Assembly: GCF_949287625.1 (NCBI RefSeq)
Contig: NZ_CASEGO010000046.1
Coordinates: 1 to 23,215, forward strand
Direction of reading: 5' to 3'
Length of the DNA: 23,215 bases
DNA from: an uncultured Brachyspira sp.
Lineage (GTDB): Bacteria > Spirochaetota > Brachyspiria > Brachyspirales > Brachyspiraceae
The position numbers and the translations under genes are program-made. The notes under the pieces are model-generated. The model had not been told where the DNA came from. It saw nothing but the letters and a program-made list of their open reading frames with translations, and did not search any database. Below, in pieces: positions 7,510 to 15,529 of this stretch; position 1 is the first letter of the stretch; each line of letters opens with the position of its first letter.

Positions 7510-9774
7510 ATGGCTAACAAATATAATCTTGCAGAACAAGAAAACATACTTGAAAGTGGTAATGAATTAGCAGCCATTGCAGCCGCTCAAATCAATTATC
7601 ACGTTATGGGTTACTACCCAATTACGCCTTCTACTCAGATTGCTGAGTATTTGGACGAAATGAAAGCTAATGGAAGACACACAGTATGCATGATCCCAGG
7701 TGACGGTGAACATGGTGCAGCTGGTATATGTTACGGTGCAACTACTGCAGGCGGCAGAGTATTTAATGCTACTTCTGCTAACGGTCTTCTTTTTGCTATG
7801 GAACAATTACCTGTTCAAGCTGGAACTAGATTCCCTATGGTATTAAATGTTGTAAACAGAACAGTTTCTGGTCCGCTAGATATTAAATGTGACCAATCTG
7901 ACATAATGATGGCTCTTAACACTGGTTGGATTATCATTATGGCTCATACTACTCAAATGGTTTACGACTTCAATATCTTTGCTTTGAAAATCGCTGAAAG
8001 AGCTAAATTACCTATTATAGTTTCTTCTGACGGTTTCTTTACTTCTCACCAAAAGAAAAAAATTCACCTATTCAAAAATGACAAAGATGTTCAGGATTTC
8101 TTAGGTAAATATACCCCGGAAGTTACTTCTGTTGAACCAGGAAAAAATCCTGTTACAATCGGACCTTACATGAATGAAGATGAATTAACTGGAAGTAAAT
8201 TACAGCTTTCTCAAGCATTAGAAGATGCTCGTGCTATAATTTTAGATGTATTTGAAGAATTTGCTTCTCTTTCTGGAAGAAAATATCATCCTATAGAAAC
8301 TTACAAAATGGAAGATGCTGAAGTAGCTTTAATGCTTTGCGGTTCTGCTTATGAAACTGGTACTTTGGCTGTTGATGAAATGAGAAAAGCTAATCCTAAC
8401 CTTAAAATAGGTGCTTTCGCTATCACTCAAATTCGTCCTTTCCCTGAAAAAGAATTACAAAAATTATTAGCTAATGTTAAAGTTGTTGTAGTAGGCGACA
8501 GACAAGATTCATACTCTGGTATGGGTGGTAATATGTCTACTGAAATCAGAGCTGCTCTTAAAAATGATCCTAGTAACAAATCTTCTATCGTTAGCAGAGT
8601 TTATGGTCTTGGCGGTACTGAGTTTACTTTGGAAAAAGCTAAAGAATTATTTGATTTAGGTTTAAAAGAATTAGCTAACCCTGGTTCTGTAGAAAAACAC
8701 TCTTACTTAGAACAATATATGGGTGATCCTAATGTTAAAATGAAACCTATACATGAACCTCTTACTTTGGAAAGCCAAAAATCTGGTATCACTGTTACTA
8801 TGAATGAACAAACTCATAAACTTGAAGTTAAAACTCCTCCTCTTAGAGAATTAACTGGTAAAGCTTATCGTTATGCTCAAGGTCATGGTGCTTGTAACGG
8901 CTGCGGTATCTTCTCTGGTATCAATACTTTCATGAAAGGTATAGAAGGCGAAGTTGTTCTTTTAGTACATACTGGCTGTTCTATGGTTGTTACTACAGGT
9001 TATCCTTACAGCTCTTACAGAACTACTTATGTTCACAACTTGTTCCAAAATGGTGCTGCTACTCTTTCTGGTATAGTAGAAATGTATCATGAAAGAAAAA
9101 GAAGAGGTGAAATCGAAGGACCAGAAGATCCTACTTTCATAATGGTTACTGGAGACGGCGGTCATGACATAGGTATGGGACCTTCTATTGGTGCTGCTAT
9201 CAGAAATCACAAAATGATTATATTAGAATATGATAATGAAGGATACATGAACACTGGTAACCAATTATCATTCTCTACTCCATTAGGACACAGAACTTCT
9301 ACTTCTAACGTTGGTAAAGCTGAAGTTGGTAAACAATTCAACCACAAAGACGTAGCTCAAATATTTGCTGGATGTCATATCCCTTATGTTGCTACTGGAT
9401 GTGAAGCTTATCCATTAGATTTAGTTAAAAAAGCTGCTAAAGCTCAATGGTATGCTAATCATCATGGTACTGCTTTTGTTAAACTTCTTATCGCTTGTCC
9501 TTTAAACTGGAAATCTCCAGATGACATGGGTAAAGATGTTATCAAAGCTGCTGTTGACTGCTGTTTCTTCCCATTGTACGAAATAGAACATGGTATCACT
9601 ACTATAACTAACCTGGTAGCTGATGATAAAAAACAGCCTGTTACTGAATGGCTTAAAATGATGGGTAAAACTAAACACCTTCTTAAACATCAGGATATAC
9701 TTGATGCATTCCAAAAAGAAGTTGATAGAAGATGGTATCGCTTAAAAGCTATGCATGAAAGTCCTCTTCTATAA
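7510..9774 (+). CDS. 2-oxoacid:ferredoxin oxidoreductase, fused alpha-beta subunit
   Basis: A 754-residue fusion carrying the catalytic halves. The alpha part (1-400) has the pyrimidine-binding domain (AAAQINYHVMGYYPITPSTQIAEYL, VCMIPGDGEHGAAGICYGATTAGGR) and a transketolase-C-like domain (267-375: CGSAYETGTLAVDEMR, AITQIRPFPEKEL, GDRQDSYSG). The beta part (about 445-700) binds thiamine diphosphate through GDG (548-550) and Asn576. It should hold the proximal [4Fe-4S] cluster with Cys462, Cys465, Cys490 and probably Cys663 (the CPLNW segment). It starts at ATG behind AAGGAG, 14 bases after the gamma-delta gene, and ends before a terminator at 9804-9834. A/T-rich but with many C-ending codons, as expected of an abundant enzyme. 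The family identity is secure; substrate preference is not readable, although pyruvate is the likeliest in a fermentative anaerobe. Confidence 0.93.
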   Translation: MANKYNLAEQENILESGNELAAIAAAQINYHVMGYYPITPSTQIAEYLDEMKANGRHTVCMIPGDGEHGAAGICYGATTAGGRVFNATSANGLLFAMEQLPVQAGTRFPMVLNVVNRTVSGPLDIKCDQSDIMMALNTGWIIIMAHTTQMVYDFNIFALKIAERAKLPIIVSSDGFFTSHQKKKIHLFKNDKDVQDFLGKYTPEVTSVEPGKNPVTIGPYMNEDELTGSKLQLSQALEDARAIILDVFEEFASLSGRKYHPIETYKMEDAEVALMLCGSAYETGTLAVDEMRKANPNLKIGAFAITQIRPFPEKELQKLLANVKVVVVGDRQDSYSGMGGNMSTEIRAALKNDPSNKSSIVSRVYGLGGTEFTLEKAKELFDLGLKELANPGSVEKHSYLEQYMGDPNVKMKPIHEPLTLESQKSGITVTMNEQTHKLEVKTPPLRELTGKAYRYAQGHGACNGCGIFSGINTFMKGIEGEVVLLVHTGCSMVVTTGYPYSSYRTTYVHNLFQNGAATLSGIVEMYHERKRRGEIEGPEDPTFIMVTGDGGHDIGMGPSIGAAIRNHKMIILEYDNEGYMNTGNQLSFSTPLGHRTSTSNVGKAEVGKQFNHKDVAQIFAGCHIPYVATGCEAYPLDLVKKAAKAQWYANHHGTAFVKLLIACPLNWKSPDDMGKDVIKAAVDCCFFPLYEIEHGITTITNLVADDKKQPVTEWLKMMGKTKHLLKHQDILDAFQKEVDRRWYRLKAMHESPLL

Positions 9775-9803
9775 TTAGTTAAAGCTAAGAATTAGAATAA
9801 AAT

Positions 9804-9834
9804 ACGGCTGCTTGCTCTTAGAGTAGGCGGCCGT
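9804..9834 (+). terminator. Terminator of the oxidoreductase operon
   Basis: ACGGC at 9804 pairs with GCCGT at 9830-9834 and the pairing continues inward to a stem of about 13 bp with several G-T wobbles and a loop of about five bases. A T-rich stretch follows. It is one of the few GC-rich hairpins in the window. Confidence 0.75.
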
Positions 9835-9864
9835 TATCTTTTGCATTTTTATATATTATAATGA

Positions 9865-9892
9865 TTGACAAAGTATTATTATATGATAAAAT
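9865..9892 (+). promoter_or_regulatory. Promoter of the ATPase-nuclease cassette
   Basis: TTGACA (9865-9870), a 16-bp spacer and TAAAAT (9887-9892) lie about 40 bases before the ATPase start. It shows that the cassette is an independent unit, not read-through from the oxidoreductase. Confidence 0.72.
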
Positions 9893-9932
9893 TTTTAGAG
9901 AATATTAAGAATAAAATGTATTAAAAGTAATT

Positions 9933-11354
9933 ATGTCTGAAAATATTAAATATACAACTCTATATGTAAAAAATTTTGCGAAAATAAAAGAAGCTAAAAT
10001 TGAATTATCTCCATTTACTTTATTTATAGGTGATAACAATAGCGGAAAAAGTTATTTAATGACTTTAGTTTATGGTTTAATAAAATATACAGCAACAATA
10101 ATTAATATAATATTTAAAGATAAGAAAAATGTTGAAGAATTATATGAATATAAAAAAGTAAAATCTATTATAGAAAATTGTATAAATAACTTAGATTTTG
10201 ATAAAGAAGTTGAATTGTCATTTGAGGAAATTGAAATTTTTATAGAATTATTCAACTTTCTTTTAAATAAACATTCCAATGAAGTGATAAATTATATATT
10301 TAATTCTGAAAATGAAATAAAATTGGAAAGTATAAAATTAATATTTAATAATAAAAAAATAAAATTTATATTTGAAAAATCTAAAAATATTCAGAATAAT
10401 AAAGAAATTAATGAGTTTTTTATACAGGTACACAGACAAAATAATGTTAAATATGGAGTAGGATTTGAGCTTAATAATGATGATATTAATTATAATATGA
10501 TAATTATTGGAATAATTAATTTTATAATAAATAATTATTTTTATAATGGTCTTATTCCATTTATTTTTACTAATAGGGAAATATTTTTACCTGTATCAAG
10601 AACTGGTTTTTTATTATCAAGAAATGATATATCTGCTTCTGCAAGAGCTTCAAAGTATGACCGATATGCTGAAAAAAATAATCAATATTTATCAAGACCT
10701 ATTATGGACTTTTTAGATAATTTTGATGAGTTATCCAAACAAAAAAATGATATTGAACATATGACAAAAAAGTTATATTTAATGTTAGATTTCATTGAGA
10801 AAAATATGCTCTTTGGTAAGATAATGATAAATGAAGAAACTAAGAATATATATTATAAACCAGAAAATACAGAATTAGAGTTTCAAATGTATCTATCATC
10901 GGCTGTTGTAACAGAACTAGCACCTTTATATTTATTTTTGAAATATGGATTTATAAAAAGAAAATTACTTATGGAAGAGCCTGAAATATCTTTGCATCCA
11001 AAGCTGCAGCAGCAATTAACTAGGCTTTTTATAAAGTTAATTAATTCTGGCATTAATGTAATGATAACTACTCATAGCGATACTATTGTTCAGCATATAA
11101 ATAATATGATTAAATTAAATAACAATAAAGAAGATGTAAAAAAAGAATTGATTAAAAAATATAATTATGATGAAGATGATTTAATTTCAGAAGATAAAGT
11201 GAGAATGTATCAATTCGATATAAAAGAAGACGGATTTACTGAAATAACAGAAATAAAAGGAAGTAAATACGGATTTCAAGCTCCTACGTTCCATAATTAC
11301 TTAATGCAGTCATCAGAAGAATTTGAAGCTTTTATTGAAGATTTGGATAATTAA
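9933..11354 (+). CDS. OLD/RecF-like AAA (ABC-class) ATPase
   Basis: A 473-residue ATPase of the AAA_21/AAA_15 (OLD, RecF, SMC-like head) class. Visible motifs: LYVKNFAKIKEAKIEL at the start, Walker A GDNNSGKS (33-40), a conserved FLPVSRTGFL (218-227), an ABC-signature-like SSAVVTELAPLYLFL (322-336), Walker B LLMEEPEISLHP (345-356) with two acidic residues 348-349, and a switch His in ITTHS (His381). The middle, about 55-215, is a Lys/Asn/Ile-rich insert that would form the coiled arm. There is no TOPRIM domain, so it is not a stand-alone OLD nuclease. It is followed after four bases by a small nuclease-like gene. ATPases of this class power Septu, PARIS, Gabija and retron defence systems. The ribosome site is weak. 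The composition is visibly more AT-rich than in the flanking metabolic genes, which suggests acquisition by transfer. Confidence 0.88.
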   Translation: MSENIKYTTLYVKNFAKIKEAKIELSPFTLFIGDNNSGKSYLMTLVYGLIKYTATIINIIFKDKKNVEELYEYKKVKSIIENCINNLDFDKEVELSFEEIEIFIELFNFLLNKHSNEVINYIFNSENEIKLESIKLIFNNKKIKFIFEKSKNIQNNKEINEFFIQVHRQNNVKYGVGFELNNDDINYNMIIIGIINFIINNYFYNGLIPFIFTNREIFLPVSRTGFLLSRNDISASARASKYDRYAEKNNQYLSRPIMDFLDNFDELSKQKNDIEHMTKKLYLMLDFIEKNMLFGKIMINEETKNIYYKPENTELEFQMYLSSAVVTELAPLYLFLKYGFIKRKLLMEEPEISLHPKLQQQLTRLFIKLINSGINVMITTHSDTIVQHINNMIKLNNNKEDVKKELIKKYNYDEDDLISEDKVRMYQFDIKEDGFTEITEIKGSKYGFQAPTFHNYLMQSSEEFEAFIEDLDN

Positions 11355-11358
11355 AAAT

Positions 11359-11976
11359 ATGAGAGAGCTATACGAAAAAATAGAAAAGCTAAATAAATAT
11401 TATAATAATTTTTTTGATTTTGATATTGTAGATAGTAGTCAGTTTATTTATAATGAGAATATAGATAATATTGATGTAAGATATAATATTAATATTCCTT
11501 ATAATGAATGTATTTTAATAACAAACATTGAAGGCGATAATAAATTTAATCATTTATCATTTAGAAAATCATCAGATATTATTTTAATTTCCAAAAATAT
11601 CAATGGATATAAATTAGATATCATTGAAATGAAATCGGCTATTACAGATAGTAATATTAATAAATTATCATATCAATTAATAAATGGCTATTTAAGAGTA
11701 ATGACAGTATTATCTCCATTGCATTTAGACATTAATAAAATAAATTTATATGTTTCTTTTTATGATGACAATAGTTTAACTAAAAATCTTTCAACTCTTA
11801 TTCCTTCTAAGCAACAACTAATGAAGTATGATATTGATAATTGGAAACAAAGTCAAATATATTTAAAAAATATCATTCCAAATAAATTTTTTAATAGCAA
11901 TAAACTTAATATAATTAAATTAAAATATGATGATTATAGAGAGAATAACAATGAAACAATTATAAATATTTCTTAA
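11359..11976 (+). CDS. Putative PD-(D/E)XK nuclease partner of the ATPase
   Basis: A 205-residue protein that I do not recognise as a named family. I start it at ATG 11359, five bases after the ATPase stop, not at the in-frame TTG 11323 inside the ATPase gene. Its centre has the restriction-endonuclease fold signature: a beta strand starting with Asp73 (SSDIILIS), a turn, a second strand LDIIEMKSA providing Glu90 and Lys92, then a helix with YQLINGYLRVM containing Gln106, matching the RecB/Cas4-like QxxxY region. This gives D-x16-ExK plus Q. The N-terminal 50 residues are Tyr/Asn/Asp-rich and could contact the ATPase. The tight spacing implies joint expression with the ATPase. The nuclease call is inference from a short motif; an immune or antiphage role is inferred from ATPase-effector architecture. 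Confidence 0.68.
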   Translation: MRELYEKIEKLNKYYNNFFDFDIVDSSQFIYNENIDNIDVRYNINIPYNECILITNIEGDNKFNHLSFRKSSDIILISKNINGYKLDIIEMKSAITDSNINKLSYQLINGYLRVMTVLSPLHLDINKINLYVSFYDDNSLTKNLSTLIPSKQQLMKYDIDNWKQSQIYLKNIIPNKFFNSNKLNIIKLKYDDYRENNNETIINIS

Positions 11977-12018
11977 AATTATTAAGTTTATATAATTAGA
12001 GAATGAAATATATATAAA

Positions 12019-12044
12019 TAAGCGGAGACAATAATCCCCGCTTA
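12019..12044. terminator. Weak terminator between cassette and patA
   Basis: TAAGCGG (12019-12025) pairs with CCGCTTA (12038-12044) around a 12-nt loop. It lies between the convergent nuclease-like gene and patA. There is no long T run on the plus strand; on the minus strand the flank is T-rich. Confidence 0.5.
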
Positions 12045-12073
12045 CATTAATAAAATAACAATGAAAAAATAAA

Positions 12074-13207
12074 TTATTTAGTTATGAACTCTTTTATTTT
12101 CTTAGCAGCTTCTTTTAATAAAGGTATATCCTGAGTTAATGCTATTCTAAAATAATTTTCACTTCCAAAAGCAACACCAGGTACTACAGCAACTCCAGTA
12201 TTATCCAATAATCTCATAGAAAAATCTAGTGAAGGCTCATTTGAAAATTTAGAATAGCCCACAAATAAATAAAATGCCCCACGTGGTTCTATTACATCAA
12301 ATCCTAAATCATTTAATTCTTTAGCCAAGAAGAAAGCACGTTCTTTATAAATATCTCTGAAACTCTCTATAACTGGATAATTTTCTAAAGCATACTCTGC
12401 TATAGCACATGAAAGAGAAACCATACTTCCTACATTGTTAAAGCTTGCATTAACTATATATTTTCTTACTTCTTCAGGTGCTATGCTGTATCCTATTCTC
12501 CAGCCAGTCATAGAATGCGATTTTGAAAAACCGTTTAATACTATAACTTTGTCTTTTATAGAAGGATAAGAAGCAAATGATGTAAAAGGATAAAATGATA
12601 TAGCAGAATATATTTCATCAGCTATAACAAAAATATCTTTTTTCTCAAAGTATTTTACAAGCTCGTCCATTTCCTCTTTTTTGAGCATATATCCGGAAGG
12701 ATTGCCCGGATTGCTAAATAGTATAGCTTTAGTTTTATTGGTAATAACTTTTTCTATATTTTCCGGCTTTAATACCAAATGATCATCTCTAGTATCTAAA
12801 AATACTGGTTTGCCGTAAGAAAGTTTTACAGCCTGCTCATAAGGAGAGAAAAACGGAGTAGGTATTATAACTTCATCATCTATATTAAGTATAGTTCTAA
12901 ATACTGATGATATACCTTCCATAGAGCCTATATGCATAGTAACATTATTAGCATTAATATCAGAGCTGTAATATTTATTATAATGCTTTGCAACTAAACT
13001 TCTTAAATACTCGCTTCCGCCAGACTGAGTATAAGTTAGTGCATGTGTCTGAACATACTGACAGCCATAATCAATAAGTTCTTTAGGAGGCTGTAAGTCT
13101 GGTTCGCCTATTGTAAGCATTATAGCATTTTCTTTTTTCTGTGCTTTTTCTGTAAGTTCCCTTATAAGAGAGTAGGGTACTTGAAGTATATTTTTATTTA
13201 ATTCCAT
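12074..13207 (-). CDS. patA: PLP aminotransferase, probable N-acetyl-LL-diaminopimelate aminotransferase PatA
   Basis: A class I/II pyridoxal-phosphate aminotransferase of 377 residues. I start it at ATG 13205-13207, preceded by GGAG six bases away; the longer frame to 13264 runs into the promoter. Motifs: LTIGEPDLQPP (31-41), GSEYLRSLVAKHY (64-76), SNPGNPSGYML (165-175), IADEIYSAISF (195-205) with Asp197 and Tyr200, the PLP lysine in NGFSKSHSMTGWRIGY (Lys229), and FRIAL with Arg353 for the substrate carboxylate. Many aspartate-type aminotransferases look like this; the PatA assignment rests on its position beside dapH-dapB-dapA and the M20 deacetylase, since the acetylase pathway needs this step. 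It forms its own unit, separated from dapH by an opposite-strand gene, and its promoter overlaps a 32-bp palindrome like that of the dap operon. Confidence 0.82.
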   Translation of the reverse strand: MELNKNILQVPYSLIRELTEKAQKKENAIMLTIGEPDLQPPKELIDYGCQYVQTHALTYTQSGGSEYLRSLVAKHYNKYYSSDINANNVTMHIGSMEGISSVFRTILNIDDEVIIPTPFFSPYEQAVKLSYGKPVFLDTRDDHLVLKPENIEKVITNKTKAILFSNPGNPSGYMLKKEEMDELVKYFEKKDIFVIADEIYSAISFYPFTSFASYPSIKDKVIVLNGFSKSHSMTGWRIGYSIAPEEVRKYIVNASFNNVGSMVSLSCAIAEYALENYPVIESFRDIYKERAFFLAKELNDLGFDVIEPRGAFYLFVGYSKFSNEPSLDFSMRLLDNTGVAVVPGVAFGSENYFRIALTQDIPLLKEAAKKIKEFITK

Positions 13208-13225
13208 GATAATCTCCATTATTGT

Positions 13226-13257
13226 ATAAGATATTATTATATATAATAATATCTTAT
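13226..13257. promoter_or_regulatory. 32-bp perfect palindrome overlapping the patA -10: probable operator
   Basis: The left half ATAAGATATTATTATA (13226-13241) is followed directly by its exact reverse complement (13242-13257). It covers the -10 and nearly all of the spacer of the patA promoter, so a bound dimer would block RNA polymerase. A nearly identical site sits in the same register at the dap operon promoter (17940-17966). Confidence 0.65.
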
Positions 13258-13264
13258 TTGTCAA
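13236..13264 (-). promoter_or_regulatory. Consensus promoter of patA
   Basis: On the minus strand, TTGACA (13259-13264), a 17-bp spacer and TATAAT (13236-13241): a perfect sigma-70 consensus about 30 bases from the patA start at 13207. Confidence 0.8.
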
Positions 13265-13507
13265 TTTTTATTATAAAAAAGTAGAAATATTTTTATAATA
13301 AAATTATTTTAATGATAAAGCAATATTTTATATATTTTATATCAATTAATTTTAATATATAAAATTGTTGTATTTGTTATTAATTGAATCGTGAAAAAGA
13401 AGTCTTTTTTATAAAAGCAGACATAGTATAAGTATAAATACATAATTATAAAAAATACTATAATATATATTAATTTAGTTTTGAAAATATTATTATGATT
13501 ATAATAA

Positions 13508-13535
13508 TTGACAAATAAAGTATTTTCTATATAAT
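13508..13535 (+). promoter_or_regulatory. Consensus promoter of the interrupted membrane-protein gene
   Basis: TTGACA (13508-13513), a 16-bp spacer and TATAAT (13530-13535). Downstream, 13535-13549 repeats the TTATTATATATAATA core of the patA palindrome but lacks its outer GATA/TATC ends. AGGAG at 13557-13561 is a good ribosome site for the ATG at 13570. Confidence 0.75.
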
Positions 13536-13569
13536 TATTATATATAATACATTATTAGGAGAATTTTTT

Positions 13570-13944
13570 ATGGGTATTTCAGATGAAAAAGATTTATATG
13601 AAGCTGTAAAGAATAAAGAAGATTACATAGAGATAGAAGGTGATTTAAAAGAAAAAGTTTTAAAAATTAAGGCAAGATGAAAAGTAGCTTGGGTTATAGC
13701 TATAGGAGGTGTTGCTGCTGTAGTTTTATTAATATTAACTAGATCAAACCCAGCAGCCATTAAAACCAACGAAAAATTATTTAAAAATGCAATACAATAT
13801 TTAGGAGCAGATATAGCACCATCTGTAATATCTATATTTGCTATAGCAGGCAGTGTGCCAGCTGCTTTATTATTTTTTAATTCTTTAAGAGATTATAAAA
13901 TAATAGAAAATACAAATGAAAAAGTAGTATTAAAAAGAAAATAA
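13570..13944 (+). pseudogene. Small two-helix membrane protein interrupted by an in-frame TGA
   Basis: A reading frame of 124 codons is open from ATG 13570 to TAA 13942-13944 except for one TGA at 13678-13680 (codon 37). Before it lies a hydrophilic, acidic 36-residue segment (MGISDEKDLYEAVKNKEDY, then IEIEGDLKEKVLKIKAR). After it come KVAWVIAIGGVAAVVLLILT (first membrane helix, about 39-57), a polar linker, IAPSVISIFAIAGSVPAALLFF (second helix, about 82-103) and a Lys-rich tail. The frame and its protein-like character continue unchanged across the TGA, and no usable start lies just after it. A single-base nonsense change (for example from GGA, CGA or TGG) or readthrough would explain this. 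It has a consensus promoter, a strong ribosome site and a terminator, so it looks recently active. The family is unknown to me by name; small proteins with this N-terminal segment plus helices occur elsewhere, as I recall. It lies opposite to, and between, dapH and patA. Confidence 0.72.
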
Positions 13945-13955
13945 TCATTATATAA

Positions 13956-13990
13956 AAAGCCTTTCTATATTATTAATATAGAAAGGCTTT
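13956..13990. terminator. Bidirectional terminator between the interrupted gene and dapH
   Basis: Inverted repeat AAAGCCTTTCTATATTA / TAATATAGAAAGGCTTT: 17-base arms around a single central base, so about 15 bp with a 5-nt loop in practice. It is T-rich on both outgoing strands and serves both convergent units. Confidence 0.85.
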
Positions 13991-14020
13991 ATTTATACAA
14001 AGAATAAAAATAATATTATA

Positions 14021-14734
14021 TTATTTTCTTAAATCATCTACTAATTTAGTTTTATCAGCAGTTTTTTCATCTTTAGTTTTTACTACTTTAGCAGGATTTC
14101 CAGCAACCACTTGATTTTCTGCAACATCTTCTATAACAACAGCACCCGCACCAATAACAGCATTTTTACCTACATGTACGCCTTCGATAATAACAGCATT
14201 AGCACCTATTACAACATTATCTTCTATAATAACAGGCTTAGCAGAAGGAGGTTCAATAACACCTGCAATTACAGCTCCTGCACCTACATGGCAGTTTTTA
14301 CCCACAATAGCACGTCCGCCTAAAACAGCACCCATATCTATCATAGTACCTTCGCCCACTTCAGCACCTATATTGATAATAGCTCCCATCATTATAACAG
14401 CATTATCTCCGATTTTTACTTTATCTCTGATTACAGCACCGGGCTCAATTCTGGCATTAACAGTAGAATAATCCAAAGTAGGAACGCCCGAATTTCTTCT
14501 GTCATTTTCCAAATAGCAGTCTTCTATAAACTTTTTATATTCTGTTAGTATATTCTGTATCTCTTCATATTCTCCAACCATAAAGTGGAAATTACCAGAT
14601 GAGAAAATTTTTACGCTTGTATTTGTGACTATATTATTAGGCAAATTTCCTCTTATATATACTTTTACTGGTGTTTTTTTCTTAGAATTTTTAATATATG
14701 CAATAATATCTTCTGACTTTTCTAACATATCCAT
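14021..14734 (-). CDS. dapH: 2,3,4,5-tetrahydropyridine-2,6-dicarboxylate N-acetyltransferase
   Basis: DapH transfers acetyl from acetyl-CoA to tetrahydrodipicolinate, committing the lysine/diaminopimelate pathway to the acetylated branch. The 237 residues match the usual DapH length. The N-terminal 90 residues include VKVYIRGNLPN and FIEDCYLENDRRNSGVPTLDYS. From about 93 the protein is a left-handed beta helix of hexapeptide repeats (IEPGAVIRDKVKIGDNAVIMMGA, IDMGAVLGGRAIVGKNCHVGAGA). The loop IAGVIEPPSAKPVIIEDN is typical of DapH rather than of succinyl-type DapD. GAGGAG precedes the ATG by nine bases. It is the last gene of a minus-strand operon, 67 bases after dapB, and ends before the terminator at 13956-13990. 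The acetyl-type call agrees with the neighbouring M20 deacetylase. Confidence 0.95.
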   Translation of the reverse strand: MDMLEKSEDIIAYIKNSKKKTPVKVYIRGNLPNNIVTNTSVKIFSSGNFHFMVGEYEEIQNILTEYKKFIEDCYLENDRRNSGVPTLDYSTVNARIEPGAVIRDKVKIGDNAVIMMGAIINIGAEVGEGTMIDMGAVLGGRAIVGKNCHVGAGAVIAGVIEPPSAKPVIIEDNVVIGANAVIIEGVHVGKNAVIGAGAVVIEDVAENQVVAGNPAKVVKTKDEKTADKTKLVDDLRK

Positions 14735-14801
14735 TTCTCTATTCTCCTCAAATAAATTTTCTGCTTAGTAATGGGGTATTATTGAATTATTATTAGTTAT
14801 T

Positions 14802-15497
14802 TTATGATAAAACTTCTTTCATTCTGTAAAGACCTGGTTTTTTACCTATAAGGAATTTAGCAGCTTTCACAGCACCATTTGCAAATATTCTTCTTGAAGT
14901 AGAAGTATGTTTTATTTCAATAATTTCATCATCGCCGTAGAAAATAACTTTATGCTCTCCTACAACAGAACCGCCTCTTACAGAATGTATGCCTATTTCT
15001 TTTTTATCTCTTACATGCAAACCATTTCTTCCATTAACTAATGACATTTGATTATCCAAAGCATCATTAATAACATTGTAAAGGCTTTTAGCAGTACCGC
15101 TTGGCGAGTCTACTTTTCTATTATGGTGAGTTTCTATGATTTCAATATCAAAACCAGTTAATAGAGGTGCAATTTTAGCAACAATTTCATTCATCAAATT
15201 AATACCAATACAAGTATTAGAAGATAATACTATAGGTACATGATTAGAGGCTTCAACTATTTTAGCAAGTACAGTTTCATCATAACCAGTAGTACAGATA
15301 ACCATAGGTATATTATTTTTTACACCATAGTCTATCATAGCTGGAAGTCTTGAAAAATGCGAGAAGTCTATTATCATATCGCCTTTTTCATCAGTAAAAT
15401 CATCAGCAAAAGCAGATATTTCAAATTCGCCCTCTTTTTCAATAACTTCTTTTAACATAGAGCTCATAACTCCTGTTCCATGTATCATTACTTTCAT
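14802..15497 (-). CDS. dapB: 4-hydroxy-tetrahydrodipicolinate reductase
   Basis: DapB reduces the DapA product with NAD(P)H to tetrahydrodipicolinate. At 231 residues it is at the short end for the family. The N-terminal Rossmann domain begins MKVMIHGTGVMSSML, a slightly degenerate form of the usual GxxGxMG loop. CTTGY (68-72) follows. The catalytic block IETHHNRKVDSPSGTA (121-136) supplies His124/His125, Lys128 and the Ser-Gly-Thr that binds the substrate carboxylate. The C-terminal part with VRGGSVVGEHKVIFYG and TSTSRRIFANGAVKAAKFL is also standard. CGGAG precedes the ATG. It lies 32 bases after dapA and 67 before dapH in one operon. No missing catalytic residue is seen. Confidence 0.95.
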   Translation of the reverse strand: MKVMIHGTGVMSSMLKEVIEKEGEFEISAFADDFTDEKGDMIIDFSHFSRLPAMIDYGVKNNIPMVICTTGYDETVLAKIVEASNHVPIVLSSNTCIGINLMNEIVAKIAPLLTGFDIEIIETHHNRKVDSPSGTAKSLYNVINDALDNQMSLVNGRNGLHVRDKKEIGIHSVRGGSVVGEHKVIFYGDDEIIEIKHTSTSRRIFANGAVKAAKFLIGKKPGLYRMKEVLS

Positions 15498-15529
15498 ATT
15501 TTTACTCCGTTTTTTATATTTTTTATTAA

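Larger units (their letters stand above)
13208..13569. other. 362-base intergenic region between patA and the interrupted small gene
   Basis: Divergent promoters occupy both ends: the patA promoter with its palindrome (13226-13264) on the minus strand and the strong promoter of the interrupted gene (13508-13535) on the plus strand. The middle, about 13265-13500, is almost pure A/T. I see no ORF, tRNA or stable hairpin there; a short GTCT/AGAC inverted repeat near 13401-13425 is too weak to call. Confidence 0.6.

Noticed and set aside
11323..11358. TTG start giving a 217-residue version of the nuclease-like protein
   Set aside because: It lies inside the ATPase frame with no ribosome site; ATG 11359, just after the ATPase stop, gives a natural operon arrangement.
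13678..13680. Selenocysteine at the in-frame TGA
   Set aside because: The context is a membrane-protein junction with no redox motif, and I see no SECIS-like hairpin immediately downstream.
13677..13742. Short ORF from the ATG that overlaps the in-frame TGA (ATGA), as if translationally coupled
   Set aside because: It is in another frame, encodes only about 21 residues of Cys-rich low-quality sequence, and skips the conserved-looking membrane helices, which are in the original frame.
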